This document shows positions 9,018-20,565 of a DNA stretch of 64,000 bases, piece after piece. Source of the DNA: Kalmusia sp. IMI 367209 (Eukaryota; Ascomycota; Dothideomycetes; Pleosporales; Didymosphaeriaceae). The position numbers and the translations under genes were made by a program. The notes beneath the pieces are model-generated. The model searched no databases. It was given only the letters and a program-made list of their open reading frames with translations, and was not told where the DNA came from. The stretch lies in the NCBI GenBank assembly GCA_027946365.1, contig JAPEUQ010000002.1, positions 620,001-684,000 of the forward strand. Direction: 5' to 3'. Within the stretch, counting starts at the first letter, position 1, and the number at the start of each line of letters is the position of its first letter.

Positions 9018-11629
9018 TCATATAGATACACCTGTCGGCTCGGCGCTAATCACAGCGTTCAAGTTATTGTACCAATGATTTCGTTGGTCATATGACAACA
9101 CACCCAAAGTATGCGTTGTGTAGTTGGACTTGTCTTTTATGACGTCGATAAAGATCTCGTATAGTGAGGTACCCCGTGGTAGCTCATCTAGGAAAGAAGT
9201 CTTCTGGGTTACTCCTAAGTCAACCGGCATTCTGGCAGTAAGATGCGAGACGGGCACCGGCTTGGTATGTCAGATCGTGAGGCCATTCGAGAGCAGAGAT
9301 ATAATAGCACTCACCTGTTCCACTACAACTATGCTGTCACGTTTTTGTTCTTGGTGCTTCCTGGCCTTCGAAGTCTTCACCTTCCCCCAAAGGAAGTAAT
9401 TGTTTAGCAGAATGGCCTGAACCGACTGCCATGGGCCTTTGCCATTGAGCTTGATGGCAAGTGGGCCTTGAGATACAAGGTGACGCTCGGAGTTGAACAG
9501 CGTGAGCATGTCTACAATACCAGCATCGGCCGTATGGATCCTGCGGTACAGGCTTTGTAGTTCCTCTTGATTGGTTGACTGCTTAATGAGGTCCGAGCAT
9601 TGTGCGCTTAGCCTTTGGAGGACCTCCAACGCGGCCCTCAATCGTGACTCATCTTTGATTGGCGGGGGCTTCGTACTCTCTTGTGTCAAACGAAGCATGT
9701 TCTGTAGCCTCGTGATGTACATATCGAGCTGTGCGATGGGTAAAGTGAGATAGTCTTCCCAGCTCTTACCAAAGTACACAAGGCTCAAACCAAGCGTCTC
9801 AACGAAAGGGCTGAATCTTTTATCTCGACCCCGCGTGAGTCGAAGCGCATAAAGCGCATGAGGACAACGTTGAGCATACTCTTTGAGCAATTTGTATGTT
9901 TTGCTCGCCCACGTAATGAATAATCGAGGATCACAGCGGTCGGATGGGCTTTTTGCTATTTGTTCTTTCAAAGTATTCAGGATGTACTCTTGGTGATGTG
10001 GTATAAACCGCGCTACCAGAGCGACGGCCTCCATATGCTTCTCCAGGATCGGCCATTCTTTTACGATACCCTCATAGAAAGCTGTGTGAAACTTGGTTAA
10101 TCGCTCAATGTACTTCTCCTCCTCTAAGATGAGCGAGGCCCAAATGTTACCCAAATCGTTTTCCTCAGTCGGTGTGACAGCAGCAGATTTCTCTCTGCCA
10201 AACAAATTTGACGATGATTCTACCAATAAAGGCGACGATTTTCGAGTAATCTTGGCTTCGTATTGAAGCGCTGAGTCTCCCAAAGATGGGTCCGTGAGAG
10301 ATAGTGAAGATGTTGTCGACAGAGGAGAGAATATCTCTTCCCACGAAGACATCTTCTTAAGATCATGAGGTGATTTCGATTTTTCTAGCGTCAAGAATGA
10401 CGAAGCTTGGCGGCGTGGTGGAAGGGGAGGCGGTCTCTCGACTTCTTCCACCTCAACCTCCTCGTCCTTCGGCTCTTGTGTTTTTTTGGGGTCGTCAGTT
10501 AGCGAGGTGACAAAGGTGGTTGCCATAGTTTCCGTTGTGGTTAGACTGGGATGTCTCTTGGATGCGTCGTCTGTCGAGTCGGTCTCTGTAATAACTATTG
10601 ATGGCTTACGAGACAATGGGGCTGGAGGCATGAAAGGCAGTAAGCTCTTCTCAAGATCGTCGAGCATATCGGTATGCGCCGTCTCTTCTTCACTCTCATA
10701 TGGTGGTGGTGATTCATTGCCGTGTGATTCGATCGCATCATCGATCTGTAGAATGAGATTTTTCATGTCCCCGACCGTTTCATTAACGATCTGTTGGTCG
10801 TCATCCTGTTTGATATGTACCACCATCTGATCATTGAGCTCTCCTTTGGCAAGTTCATTGTTTCCCTGTTGCTCTTCCGCTTTCTCTCCGTTGAATGCCT
10901 GCGCCATGGCCCTTCGATATGCTTTAGAATTGACAACCCCGTCATCAAATGTGAATTCGGCATCGCCAAAGAGTGACTGGGCTTCATCCATGCTGTCTTT
11001 GTCTAGCACGGACTCTGGAACTTTGATGTTCGGATGCTTTTGACGCAACGTTTTCGAGCGCTTTGCAATCTGATCTAATCTGACGCTGTTGTCTCCTACC
11101 AGCCGCTTGATTTCAGAAAGAGATTCCATTTGCAGCCCTTGAATCAGCAAACCAAGCGCAGATTGCTGTCCGCGAATCTGCTGCAGCAATTCTTTGAAGT
11201 TCGCCTCCTTGAGCAGAAAGCGCGCTCGGTCACGTTTACGGAGGTCATTGACGTCGACTTTGCGAGCCAAGTCACGGACTTCTTCATCAAGACACTGGTA
11301 GACTACCCAGCAGCCTGTAAGTGCCCGATCAAGGGTCTCGCGAAGTTCTGGTTTGTTCTGCAGGGTAGTGCCATGTAAAAGTCTTTGGACTTGTGATAGG
11401 GAGGCTGCGACAACCATAGACTCTGTGTAAATAGCGGTAATGAGTATAGAGGCTTGATCGAAGCGTTCTCGCAGATCATACAGCTGCTTTGCTGCTTCTA
11501 TACACTGTGGTATGGCGGCAATCTACCCAAGCGTAAGTGATTCTGGACCAATATGATCGCGCAGCTACGTTGCTAGAGACGAAAGGAGCCAAGACGCACC
11601 ATGCCAATGGTACCAGAGATGGGATCCAT
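9018..11629 (-). CDS. RhoGEF (DH-PH-like) with a STAND-type fungal N-terminal domain
   Basis: A predicted guanine-nucleotide exchange factor for Rho-type GTPases, 826 residues, acting at the membrane or cytosol to control polarity and the cytoskeleton. Three exons: a 10-codon first exon (11629-11600, MDPISGTIGM), the main exon (11522-9315) and the last (9260-9018), with introns of 77 and 54 bp in phase. The start MDPISG plus IAAIPQCIEAAKQLYDLRER resembles the helical N-terminal domain found at the front of fungal NACHT/STAND proteins. An acidic, Ser/Pro-rich linker with PPPLPPRR follows. The DH domain begins about residue 465 (NIWASLILEEEKYIERL) and runs through LYALRLTRGRDKRF. The C-terminus (about 650-820) looks PH-like, including LLNNYFLWGKV and RNHWYNNLNAVI. 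The 10-codon exon is easy to miss; without it the protein would start at an internal Met. Confidence 0.85.
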
Positions 11630-11884
11630 GTTGAGTCGCGCTTGGGATCGAAACGGAAAATGCATAGGCAGAAGACCAGAGCTCGGAGCTGTGGAAAGCG
11701 CGATGACGACAATGATGCGAAGAGCGGGTGCAAGGCTCTGATCCGGCCCCCACGACCCTGCGCTAACCTAATTTTATCGCTAGAATGTGGCACCTAGTCA
11801 CGCACGTGTCACATTGATAACTTTTCGAAACTTCATTGATGATCCTCTAATTGCTTTCGAGTTCTTACAATGCAACCACCCGCA

Positions 11885-12606
11885 CTACGAGCTAAAGGTA
11901 AACTCGGGGATGTTGATCTCTGTTGCGATCCAGGTAATGCCGCCGTCACTTGTTGACAGCTCCCCAGTGACTCCGCTTCCCTTTCCCAATGTCTGGTCAT
12001 AGTTTGGATCTGCGCTGCTCAAGATAATCTTGGTGTCGGTCCAGGTATGCGCAGCCACTGTGCCGCAGTTGTTCTCTGCACACTCCACAGCGCTGCCCCA
12101 GCCTTGTGCCTGTCCAGAGCTTGTTGACAACTCCGCGACCTGCTCGCCATTGATGGAAACTAGTTGCGTATAGTTTCCATTTGACTCATCGAATTTGTCT
12201 GCCAGACAAGTCAGTTTCCAAGTTCTTCAAATCACCTCGGAGTCAATATACAGTGCATGGTTATTTTGTCTCCTGCATTTGCGTCCGTTCCGTCCGTCTG
12301 TACTGGCATCTGCGAGTTATCGCCAGTCTTCACTAGAGTGTATGCATAAATGCTCCACTTGTCCGAATTCCAGTTATCGGCAATAGATTGGATCAAATCC
12401 CCGTTGGATGTGCCCATGCCAACCCATAGTGATAGGTCGTTTGCTTGATTGGCCGGCACCGCGGGTAGAGTAAGCGTTGATGTGGACTCAATGATGTAGG
12501 CGCCGTTCCCGACTGGTCCTGTGGAGAAGGCAGGTCCCATCGCAGCGTTTGCGGAGGATGTGAGAGCGGCAGCTGCAAGCGCGAGTAGAGAGCGTTGGGA
12601 CATCAT
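11885..12606 (-). CDS. Small secreted protein, function unknown
   Basis: A 222-residue protein in two exons (12606-12252 and 12198-11885; 53-bp intron, phase 1). It begins with a clear signal peptide (SLLALAAAALTSSANA) and a likely cleavage before AMGPAF. The mature part is rich in Thr, Ser, Gly and Asn, with motifs LSLWVGMGTSNGDLIQSI, DKITMHYKF and a CAENNC cysteine pair, and no membrane helix or GPI signal. The pattern (W-V-G, then D-K-I-T-M, alternating hydrophobic strands) suggests a beta-sandwich, loosely like glutamic-peptidase folds, but I see no catalytic pair to support that. Two adjacent ATGs (12606, 12603) could start it. Probably an extracellular or cell-wall protein. Confidence 0.75.
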
Positions 12607-13255
12607 GGCGGCGAGTCTTGATGTGAATGCAAGGTGGTACACGAATTGAAAAATGCGAGCGTGTTATAGGGAGGACTGAGCTGGTGCTGCGGTACAAACA
12701 CACCTTCCAGACGCTTTCCCTCCATTTTATCTTCCTCGAAGCAAGCTCATCTCCCAGGTTGTTTGATTGCCAGAACACCGTCGCATCCCACAGATGGAAA
12801 TGATGTACACTTCTATCGACGTTTCGATCCTTTGTTAGGGCATTGTGGCGAAAGTAATCTATTTCGCGCAAGCCTCAGACAGTCTGCCATAGCTAATGCA
12901 CTTCTCCACCAAGCTTGTTGTTTCTGGGAAAGGATGCGGCCGTGCTTACATGGACTTATTATTTTCCGCCGACCCGGTGTTTCGCATTACTAAGATGGCG
13001 TGGCAGTTGAAACGTTTCAAAACTGGCAGGGATTGGCGCGGAATGGTTCATGTGGAGCATTACGACGTGAATTTTTGACTAGCGGCTGAGAATAATCAAG
13101 ATTAGACGGAAGTCCACACCAGCATAGCTCGATGTATTTTTGAGGCAAGCGATGAAATCGAGATAATGTTGAAAATTTACTTCTGCAGCCACTGTTCGTT
13201 TCTCTAATAGATGTGAATGTCATCATAATATATATATAAACTTACTTTTTGTACA
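12607..13255. other. Intergenic, 5' of the secreted protein and 3' of the MFS gene
   Basis: About 650 bp. Short ORFs on both strands have no recognisable features. It should contain the promoter of the leftward secreted-protein gene and the terminator of the leftward transporter. Nothing else was seen. Confidence 0.35.
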
Positions 13256-15084
13256 TCATGCCGCAAGGGTGCTTCTCCATTCTTCAATCCTTCTTGCACC
13301 CTCGGGTGGGAAATGCGAGAAAAGTATTCTGCCAGGCTATCAGTAATTACTAACTCGAATCAGCTTAAGCACTTACGCGATGAACCCAAGAAGTGCAACC
13401 CCAGCATTGCAAACAAAAACCAGATGCGTCTTCCCTACTTCAGCCAATGCTGCGAATATAAAACCGAACACTGAGACTACGTTTTGTTAGTTTCGCTCCC
13501 TTTCAAAAGAACCAGCATGATGGCTTACTAGTCGATAATCTCGCTATGTTTTCTACAAGTGTGATTCCACTCAAAGCATCTACCCGGTCTCTGCTCGGTA
13601 TCATTTGCAAGATGCTACCTTTTGACGCCGACCCTGTTCCGGCAGCCAGCGGCAGCAGAAATGCCACGATATACATCTGCCAGCCCTCTGAAACAAAAAC
13701 GCAAAGTCCGGTAAGGATTCCGTCCACAAGTATGCTGGCTCGTGCGTACAAAAGATCGAAAGCAAACGTTTCCTGTTCGTTCTTGCGTTCTGGTGGGTTC
13801 AACGGCTCGGTTTCAGCATCCATGGGATCAGCTATTTCGATCTCATTAGGTGACGTTCCAACAGCCTCTTGTGTTGCGGTCTCGGTTTCAGTCTTGGGTG
13901 CTTCGTCGTTACGTGGTTGAAGCCATCTGCGCCCGGTGGCAATAATGCGGGGAAATATGAGTGACAAGTACAGCCCGCGGAGAGAGGAGTACATGAAAAT
14001 TAACCAGCCATTCGCCGAAGTGCCGAAGCCGAACGTGGTGGTAGCATACATCTGTAGGAGCGTGTTGAGGTATCCTGTGGCCAGGATAGCCAAAAATACA
14101 CCAACGCCTAGCATGAGCGCACCGTACTGTCTGCTAGTCCTCCCGTTTCGTAACGTCCACTTCTGAGGAGCGAAGATTCGTAACGGTCCGAAATAACGCA
14201 TTAACCCCTGGGGTTTCTGGTGAGCAGCGGCAACGTCTTTTTCTATCGGTATCGATGGCAATGCAAAGGCGACGTATATCCAGCACAGTAGAAAGAGCAG
14301 AAGCGTTACGCGGAACGGCGCGAGAATGCCAAACATATCACCGAGGACACCCCCAACGAGGAATCCCACGGCTGACCCAACCATCATGCAACCCTGAATT
14401 TGGCCCAACGCTCCGGTCCTCTCGTCTGGCTTGACAACGTCTGTGATGAATGAGTTGAGCGCAAGGACGTAGCCGTTCGGTCCCCCAATCACTGTGATGA
14501 TTTGACTTGCTTGCATGATCAAGATACCTTTACTCCCACCTACCATCGCTCCCCAATTCTGTATCGCTAATCGTATCGCCGGCCAAAATATTTGGATTAA
14601 TAGTGCCCGCTTGACCCCTAACTTTTTGATGCACCATGCTGCGACTAGTAAATTGGCCACGCCAAAGAGTGTTGTCGACATTCCAATAATCGCTACTTCA
14701 CGTGCAGTCCTAGCCTCGATCTCTCGAAGTGCGCAATAGTTCTTCGCAGGGATCGAAATGCCGTGTTCTTTGTAATATGCATCGCAGGCCATTACACGAA
14801 AAATGTAAAGAATGCTTGTCAAAATTAGAATGAATACACCCTCGTGAAAGAATTGGCTCCGCTTACGGAACTTGAGTAACGCCAAACGATAAAGAGGTCT
14901 GTAAAAGAGACCATGGTTAGCGGATATCCCAGTCGCGATCATGCCTCAGACCGACCGTAAATGCAGCGAAAAGCGCTGGGAACGCACCCCGCTTTTTCGC
15001 CACATTCAGCTCCGATTCCTGCGGCAGTAGCGGCGTCGTCTCTGAAGCGAGCGATTGGTCGCTTTTGCTGTGTCTGATGGCCAT
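13256..15084 (-). CDS. Major facilitator superfamily transporter
   Basis: A 537-residue membrane transporter in five exons: 15084-14956, 14898-14867 (a 32-bp exon), 14814-13529, 13470-13377 and 13328-13256. Introns are 48-58 bp and all phases agree. The start MAIRHSKSDQSL with ETTPLLPQ is the usual cytosolic head of fungal MFS proteins. The tiny second exon adds TSLSFGVTQVP inside helix 1. About 12 helices are visible, with a long charged loop in the middle (TETATQEAVGTSPNEIEIAD). The end is cytosolic (PPEGARRIEEW). The family resembles eukaryotic MFS proteins related to bacterial tetracycline-type exporters; the substrate cannot be named. A simple ORF reading would start at 14942 and miss the true N-terminus and both C-terminal exons. 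Confidence 0.85.
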
Positions 15085-15509
15085 GTCTCCTTCTGCCAGA
15101 CCGCCAGTAAAGGAACTTTCGAACGAAGTGTCGAGGAGAGCGGTGTAGCTATGCAGCTAGTGGAAGGTTTTCTGTTCCATGTCGTTATGCCGAAAAGCCG
15201 ATGGTGTCCTATTGTAGTTAGCACGAGGAAAGGTGGAGCTAAGCCGGAGATACGCGCTGCAGTCATCACAATGCAGAGCATCAGCTATTGGACTACAAAG
15301 ACCAAGTATATCATTCAGTTCTGTCATACTTTTCTGGTTACATTGCATCCAATTTTAGCCTCTATCAATCCTTGAAGAACTTCCCTGTAATGAATCTCAT
15401 GGATACCAAACCAAATACATGATGAGAAGCATTATTCATGTATCAGATCCTAATACTCCATCCTCGAACGAACAGATCGATCTAGTATCAGTAGCCAGCT
15501 TTGAGTTAG
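15085..15509. other. Intergenic between the MFS start and the repeat-protein 3' end
   Basis: About 425 bp between two leftward genes: promoter of the transporter and terminator of the repeat protein. No other element was recognised. Confidence 0.35.
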
Positions 15510-18500
15510 CTAAGGAGTGTTCTCAGTGACTAACTGCACCTTGGCACATGTCTTCTCGTCGATGCCTTGGTTAGTGGCCACATCTTGCCATTGCAGCTCA
15601 ATCTCGCCATTATTATGGCACGCGAGCCATGATCCGAAGTGATCGTTTTCCCATACAAGCTCGCCCCAGTCGATGTTCATCCTTGCTGTGCCAACAGCGT
15701 CGGAGATGAAGACAGGAGAGACTGAGTTCTTGTCGTCGTCTACATCTATGATGAGACCACGGGTAACGCAATTCTTGTGGTAGAACTGAAGTCCACCAGT
15801 CGTGCGGTCGTAGAAGGCAGGATACGCATGTCTGCGATCTGAGGTGAAGAAGGGAATCACGTTTCCGGCAGCTGTGTACTAGATTAGTATCATGAATAAC
15901 TATATGGGGATTCATAACTTACTCTCGGAAATGTATCCTATGTACAGATTCTCGAATTTACGGTCACCGTAGACCACGTGGGTGCGAAGGAAGAACTTGC
16001 CCCCGCCATAGTTCTTTCCTGGGCAGCCAGCCGCAGTTGGAACTGAACCTGAACCTTGGCCAGGGTCTGTGCTATGAGTTGGATGGGGTCCAGCGGTAGG
16101 GCGAGTTTGAGAAGAAGCCGACGTGCTGGTATGGGTTGCGACTGTGGTAGTAGGATCAGAAAGATAGCGAGTCGAGGTGGAAGCTATGACTGTGGTTCGA
16201 GTGCTGCCACCAGAAGTAATGGTTCTTGTACGCTCGTATACATCTTCTTCCCTGGTGACGGTCGACGTTTGGGTGAAAGTAGAGCTACCACTAGTCACAA
16301 CTGCTGTCATAGTGGCAGTATATGTATACTTGTTGGCAATTAAAACTCTAGTACTTGTTGGTCGATTTCTCTGAGTTGTAGTCGCCGGGGCGGTTGTCAA
16401 GGTATTGGTCTCGCTGGCAATGGTTTTAGACGACGTGGAAGTAGGTGTTGCGCTTTGCTTGGAAGAGGTCGTGGACGTGGACGCGACCTTTGTAGTCGCA
16501 GAAGTCGAGGTACGTGTTGTAGTTGGATCAGTTACTGTGGATGTACGCGTTGTAGTCTGTCCTGCTGCAGTGGTTGTGCGTGTCGTTGTTTGCCCAGTCG
16601 CGGTCGATGTACGCGTAGTAGTTGGACCAGATCCCGTAGATGTGCGTGTGGTACTTTGTCCTGCCACCGTCGACGTGCGAGTAGTAGTTTGCCCAGTTGC
16701 AGTGGATGTGCGCGTCGATGTTTCCCCAGCTGCTGTAGTGGTGCGTGTGGATGTAGATACCCGAGTGGTAGTTTGGCTAGGAACCGTCGATGTAGATACA
16801 CGAGTCGATGTAGACACACGAGTCGATGTAGACACACGAGTCGATGTAGACACACGAGTAGTGGTCTGGCCAGGTACTGTTGATGTAGATACCCGAGTAG
16901 TAGGAACCGTCGATGTAGATACTCGAGTAGTAGGGACCGTTGATGTAGATACCCGAGTAGTAGTTTGGCCAGGCACTGTTGATGTAGACACTCGAGTAGA
17001 TGTAGACACACGAGTCGATGTGGACACACGGGTCGATGTAGACACACGAGTAGTGGTCTGGCCAGGTACTGTTGATGTAGATACCCGAGTAGTAGGAACC
17101 GTCGATGTAGATACTCGAGTAGTAGGGACCGTCGATGTAGATACCCGAGTAGTAGTTTGGCCAGGCACTGTTGATGTAGACACTCGAGTAGACGTAGACA
17201 CACGAGTCGATGTGGACACACGGGTCGATGTAGACACACGAGTAGTGGTCTGGCCAGGTACTGTTGATGTAGATACCCGAGTAGTGGGAACCATCGATGT
17301 AGATACTCGAGTGGTAGTTTGGCCAGGGACCGTTGATGTAGACACACGGGTCGATGTAGACACACGAGTAGTGGTCTGGCCAGGTACTGTTGATGTAGAT
17401 ACCCGAGTAGTGGGAACCGTCGATGAAGATACTCGAGTAGTAGGGACCGTTGATGTAGATACCCGAGTAGTAGTTTGGCCAGGCACTGTTGATGTAGACA
17501 CTCGAGTGGATGTAGTTACACGAGTGGTGGTTTGGCCGGGAGCCGTCGATGTAGATATCCGAGTAGTGGGGACTGTTGATGTAGACACACGTGTGGATGT
17601 AGATACTCGAGTGGTAGTTTGACCAGGAGCTGTTGATGTAGACACGCGAGTAGTGGTCTGGCCAGGTACTGTAGATGTGGATACGCGAGTGGATGTAGAC
17701 ACACGAGTAGAAGTAGATACCCGAGTGGTGGTTTGGCCAGGAGCCGTTGATGTAGACACGCGAGTAGTGGTCTGGCCAGGTACTGTAGATGTAGATACGC
17801 GAGTAGATGTAGACACACGAGTAGAAGTAGATACCCGAGTGGTGGTTTGGCCAGGAGCCGTTGATGTAGACACGCGAGTAGTGGTCTGGCCAGGTACTGT
17901 AGATGTGGATACGCGAGTGGATGTAGACACACGAGTAGAAGTAGATACCCGAGTGGTGGTTTGGCCAGGAGCCGTTGATGTAGACACGCGAGTAGTGGTC
18001 TGGCCAGGTACTGTAGATGTGGATACGCGAGTAGATGTAGACACACGAGTAGTAGTTTGACCAGGAGCTGTTGATGTAGACACGCGAGTAGTGGTCTGGC
18101 CAGGTACTGTAGATGTGGATACGCGAGTGGATGTAGACACACGAGTAGAAGTAGATACCCGAGTGGTGGTTTGGCCAGGAGCCGTTGATGTAGACACGCG
18201 AGTAGTGGTCTGGCCAGGTACTGTAGATGTGGATACGCGAGTAGATGTAGACACACGAGTAGTAGTTTGACCAGGAGCTGTTGATGTAGACACGCGAGTA
18301 GTGGTCTGGCCAGGTACTGTAGATGTGGATACGCGAGTGGATGTAGACACACGAGTAGTAGTTTGCCCTGGAACAGTAGAGGTAGCAACACGAGTGGATG
18401 TAGACACACGGGTGGATGTCGACACAGGAGTAGATGTAGATGCCCGTGTAGTAGGGACTGTTGATGTAGACACACGAGTAGTAGTTTGCCCTGGAACAGT

Positions 18501-19357
18501 AGATGTAGTAACACGAGTAGATGTAGATACCCGTGTAGTAGGGACTGTTGATGTAGACACACGAGTAGTAGGGACTGTTGATGTAGATACACGAGTAGTA
18601 GTTTGGCCGGGAACAGTCGATGTCGACACACGAGTGGTAGGGACTGTAGATGTCGGCACGCGGGTGGATGTCGACACATCTACATCTACTCGTGTAGTAG
18701 GGACTGTTGATGTAGATACGCGAGTAGTAGTTTGGCCGGGAACAGTCGATGTCGACACACGAGTAGATGCAGATACCTGTGTAGATGTAGACACACGGCT
18801 GGTAGTCTGACCAGGCGCCGTTGACGTAGATACCCGAGTAGTGGTTTGGCCAGGAACAGTTGTTGTAGACACGCGAGTGGTAGTCTGTCCAGGTACAGTC
18901 TTAGTGGTTGCGCCAGAGTCGCTGCAGAATGTGCACTGAGAGCTCACCGCAATGGTGGACATGCTTGTTCGCAAACTTGTGGATGTACTACGAAGAATAA
19001 GCGTCCAGCCAGATGGAATGAGAGAAATGAGCCGAGACAGAATATGGACCAATGCTGAGATTACAATTGCCTATACCCTCTGAAGAAAAAAGGGACAACC
19101 AGTATTTCAACAGCATATGGTGATTGCACATACCTCGTACGCGTCACACTGTATGACTGACGTTCATCGATATTTTGGGGCACACTCACTGCCGGAGCGG
19201 ACAACGCAGGCGTACTCTGAAACGCTTATTAGTCGAAAGATCGTGTGAGGATCTTGGATGGGGACGTGAAGGGTATTCAGTCCCCAACACAAAGAGCGGC
19301 ACTCACCCATGCTGAAAGAGCAGCGAGTATAGAGACCCAGCCCACACGGCTAATCAT
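15510..19357 (-). CDS. Secreted Thr/Ser/Arg tandem-repeat protein with a DUF7907-like C-terminal domain
   Basis: A large extracellular or wall protein. Exon 1 (19357-19307) encodes a signal peptide start MISRVGWVSILAALSAW. A second exon (19216-19134) gives STPALSAPAVSVPQNIDERQ. The main exon (about 19054-15923) holds a repeat tract from about 18900 to 16750 made of VPGQTTTRVSTST and TRVSTST units, then degenerate Thr-rich sequence. The C-terminal domain starts at CPGKNYGGGKFFLRTH, crosses a 51-bp intron (15872-15922) and ends at 15510. It contains GDRKFENLYIGYI, AFYDRTTGGLQFYH and WLACHNNGEIELQW, resembling the fungal DUF7907 fold. The tract should be heavily O-glycosylated; Arg recurs about every 6-9 residues, which is unusual. 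The phase between exons 2 and 3 does not match with the obvious splice sites, so the N-terminal junction is uncertain. No GPI signal was seen. A lectin- or adhesin-like role is inference. Confidence 0.7.
16750..18900. repeat. Coding tandem-repeat tract with 114/96-bp higher-order units
   Basis: The repeat tract inside the secreted protein. The short unit is 18 bp (six codons, TRVSTS) interrupted by VPGQ/APGQ or VPTT spacers. Between about 17658 and 18306 these form a higher-order array: the block beginning ctggccaggtactgtagatg recurs at 17658, 17772, 17886, 18000, 18096, 18210 and 18306. The steps are 114, 114, 114, 96, 114 and 96 bp. Copies are nearly identical, indicating recent expansion or ongoing homogenisation. 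The array lacks stop codons in several frames on both strands, producing long false ORFs. Confidence 0.9.
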
Positions 19358-20565
19358 TTTGGTCAATATGTTGCGTTCTTTTTGTGACAGAAAGCAAACG
19401 GCGAAAGGGGATTGAAAGACTTGGAGTGTGAGCGAATGTGTGAAGACGAACGAACGTATGCTATGCAAAGATAGCTTGAGCGAAGCAGGATAAATACCCG
19501 CTTGAAAGGGGGAATTGCATCATATAGGCTGTTCCGCTGCCCAATTTTGAGGCGCTAGTAGCACATTTGCAAAGCGGCCCATGGCACAGGTATATTGACC
19601 CATAATGATTCCCGTGGTTTACCAGACACCCCACTGAGGGGCTGACCGTACCAATGAGATCGAAAAGTATTGCCATTGGGGGCACGATTACTCCTAATCG
19701 CTCAGGTCCATTTCTGTGGATATCAGCAACAATGATTGCTTGAACTTCAATTGGCAACAACAATCTTGGTCGACCTCACAGTGCGTTGGGCAGCCGGCCA
19801 TTTTCTTCAACCAACTTGAAATTGGCTGTTATGTTGATTTTTGGTTACGGAACGTAGCAACCAAGGTACCTGAGTCTGATAGAGTGGGACGTAGTCCGTA
19901 AAGAAATAGGGTCGGCGCAGCATGTCGAAATCACAGATCGCTGGAGTTTCTTTAGGGCAGAAGAGTTCAACAAAAAGCCCAAGTGATCAGTTTCTGTTCG
20001 AAATCAGAAATTTGACAAACGAAGGTACCCAGCGTGTTCGAAGAACAAGAGCAGCTTGGTCTCTCTGTCTGCGGTGCATTGAACTGCCACCTAGATCGGC
20101 TGGCCTTTGCAGATCCAACAGGGGTAGCATAGACCCAATACCATGATTGTAATTGTCCTGCGCTGAGTCCAGCAACTAGGGATGATGCAATAGGCTGACA
20201 AAGTCTGGCATTGACCGGGTTGTTGAGGTGGGTCGTGAATTGGCTCAAAAGTTCAGACATGGTACGGCGAGAAAGCAGGTCTCGACTATTGATGCATTAC
20301 GCAATGGAATAGATTACGCCATCGCCACTGACCAAAAAATAAAAAATAAAATAATTGCAGAAGATGTAACGAAGATGGAAGCCTGTGTGGTTTGTCAGTG
20401 ACGCGAGTGCTCGCCTATTCCAATATTGGCTAGCGTGCAATATCCGATAACAATTCAGTGTCCAAAGTTATCACAGTGCACCACGTAGAGCAGGACTTTG
20501 ATGCTCGAGAATCACAAGACGGCACACAACAAACTAAGAGCTGGTCAGGCCTTCTGCCCTTGGCA
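19358..20565. promoter_or_regulatory. Divergent intergenic between the repeat protein and the lipid-droplet hydrolase
   Basis: About 1.2 kb with the promoters of both genes. A leftward ORF at 20260-19967 begins MSELLSQFTTHLNNPVNARL and looks faintly protein-like over its first 40 residues, so a small unrecognised gene is possible, but composition then deteriorates. Other ORFs here look random. Confidence 0.4.

Noticed and set aside
16405..17622. 405-codon plus-strand ORF of DVDTRV repeats (also 17653-18060 and 18301-18810)
   Set aside because: Antisense shadow of the Thr/Ser repeat. The repeat composition excludes stops on both strands; the minus frame has the signal peptide and C-terminal domain.
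17516..18679. 387-codon minus-strand ORF rich in Leu/His/Cys (and 16532-17365)
   Set aside because: Out-of-frame reading of the same repeat tract; no start context or domain.
16750..18900. CRISPR-like array
   Set aside because: Regular repeats are in-frame coding units without unique spacers, in a eukaryotic gene.
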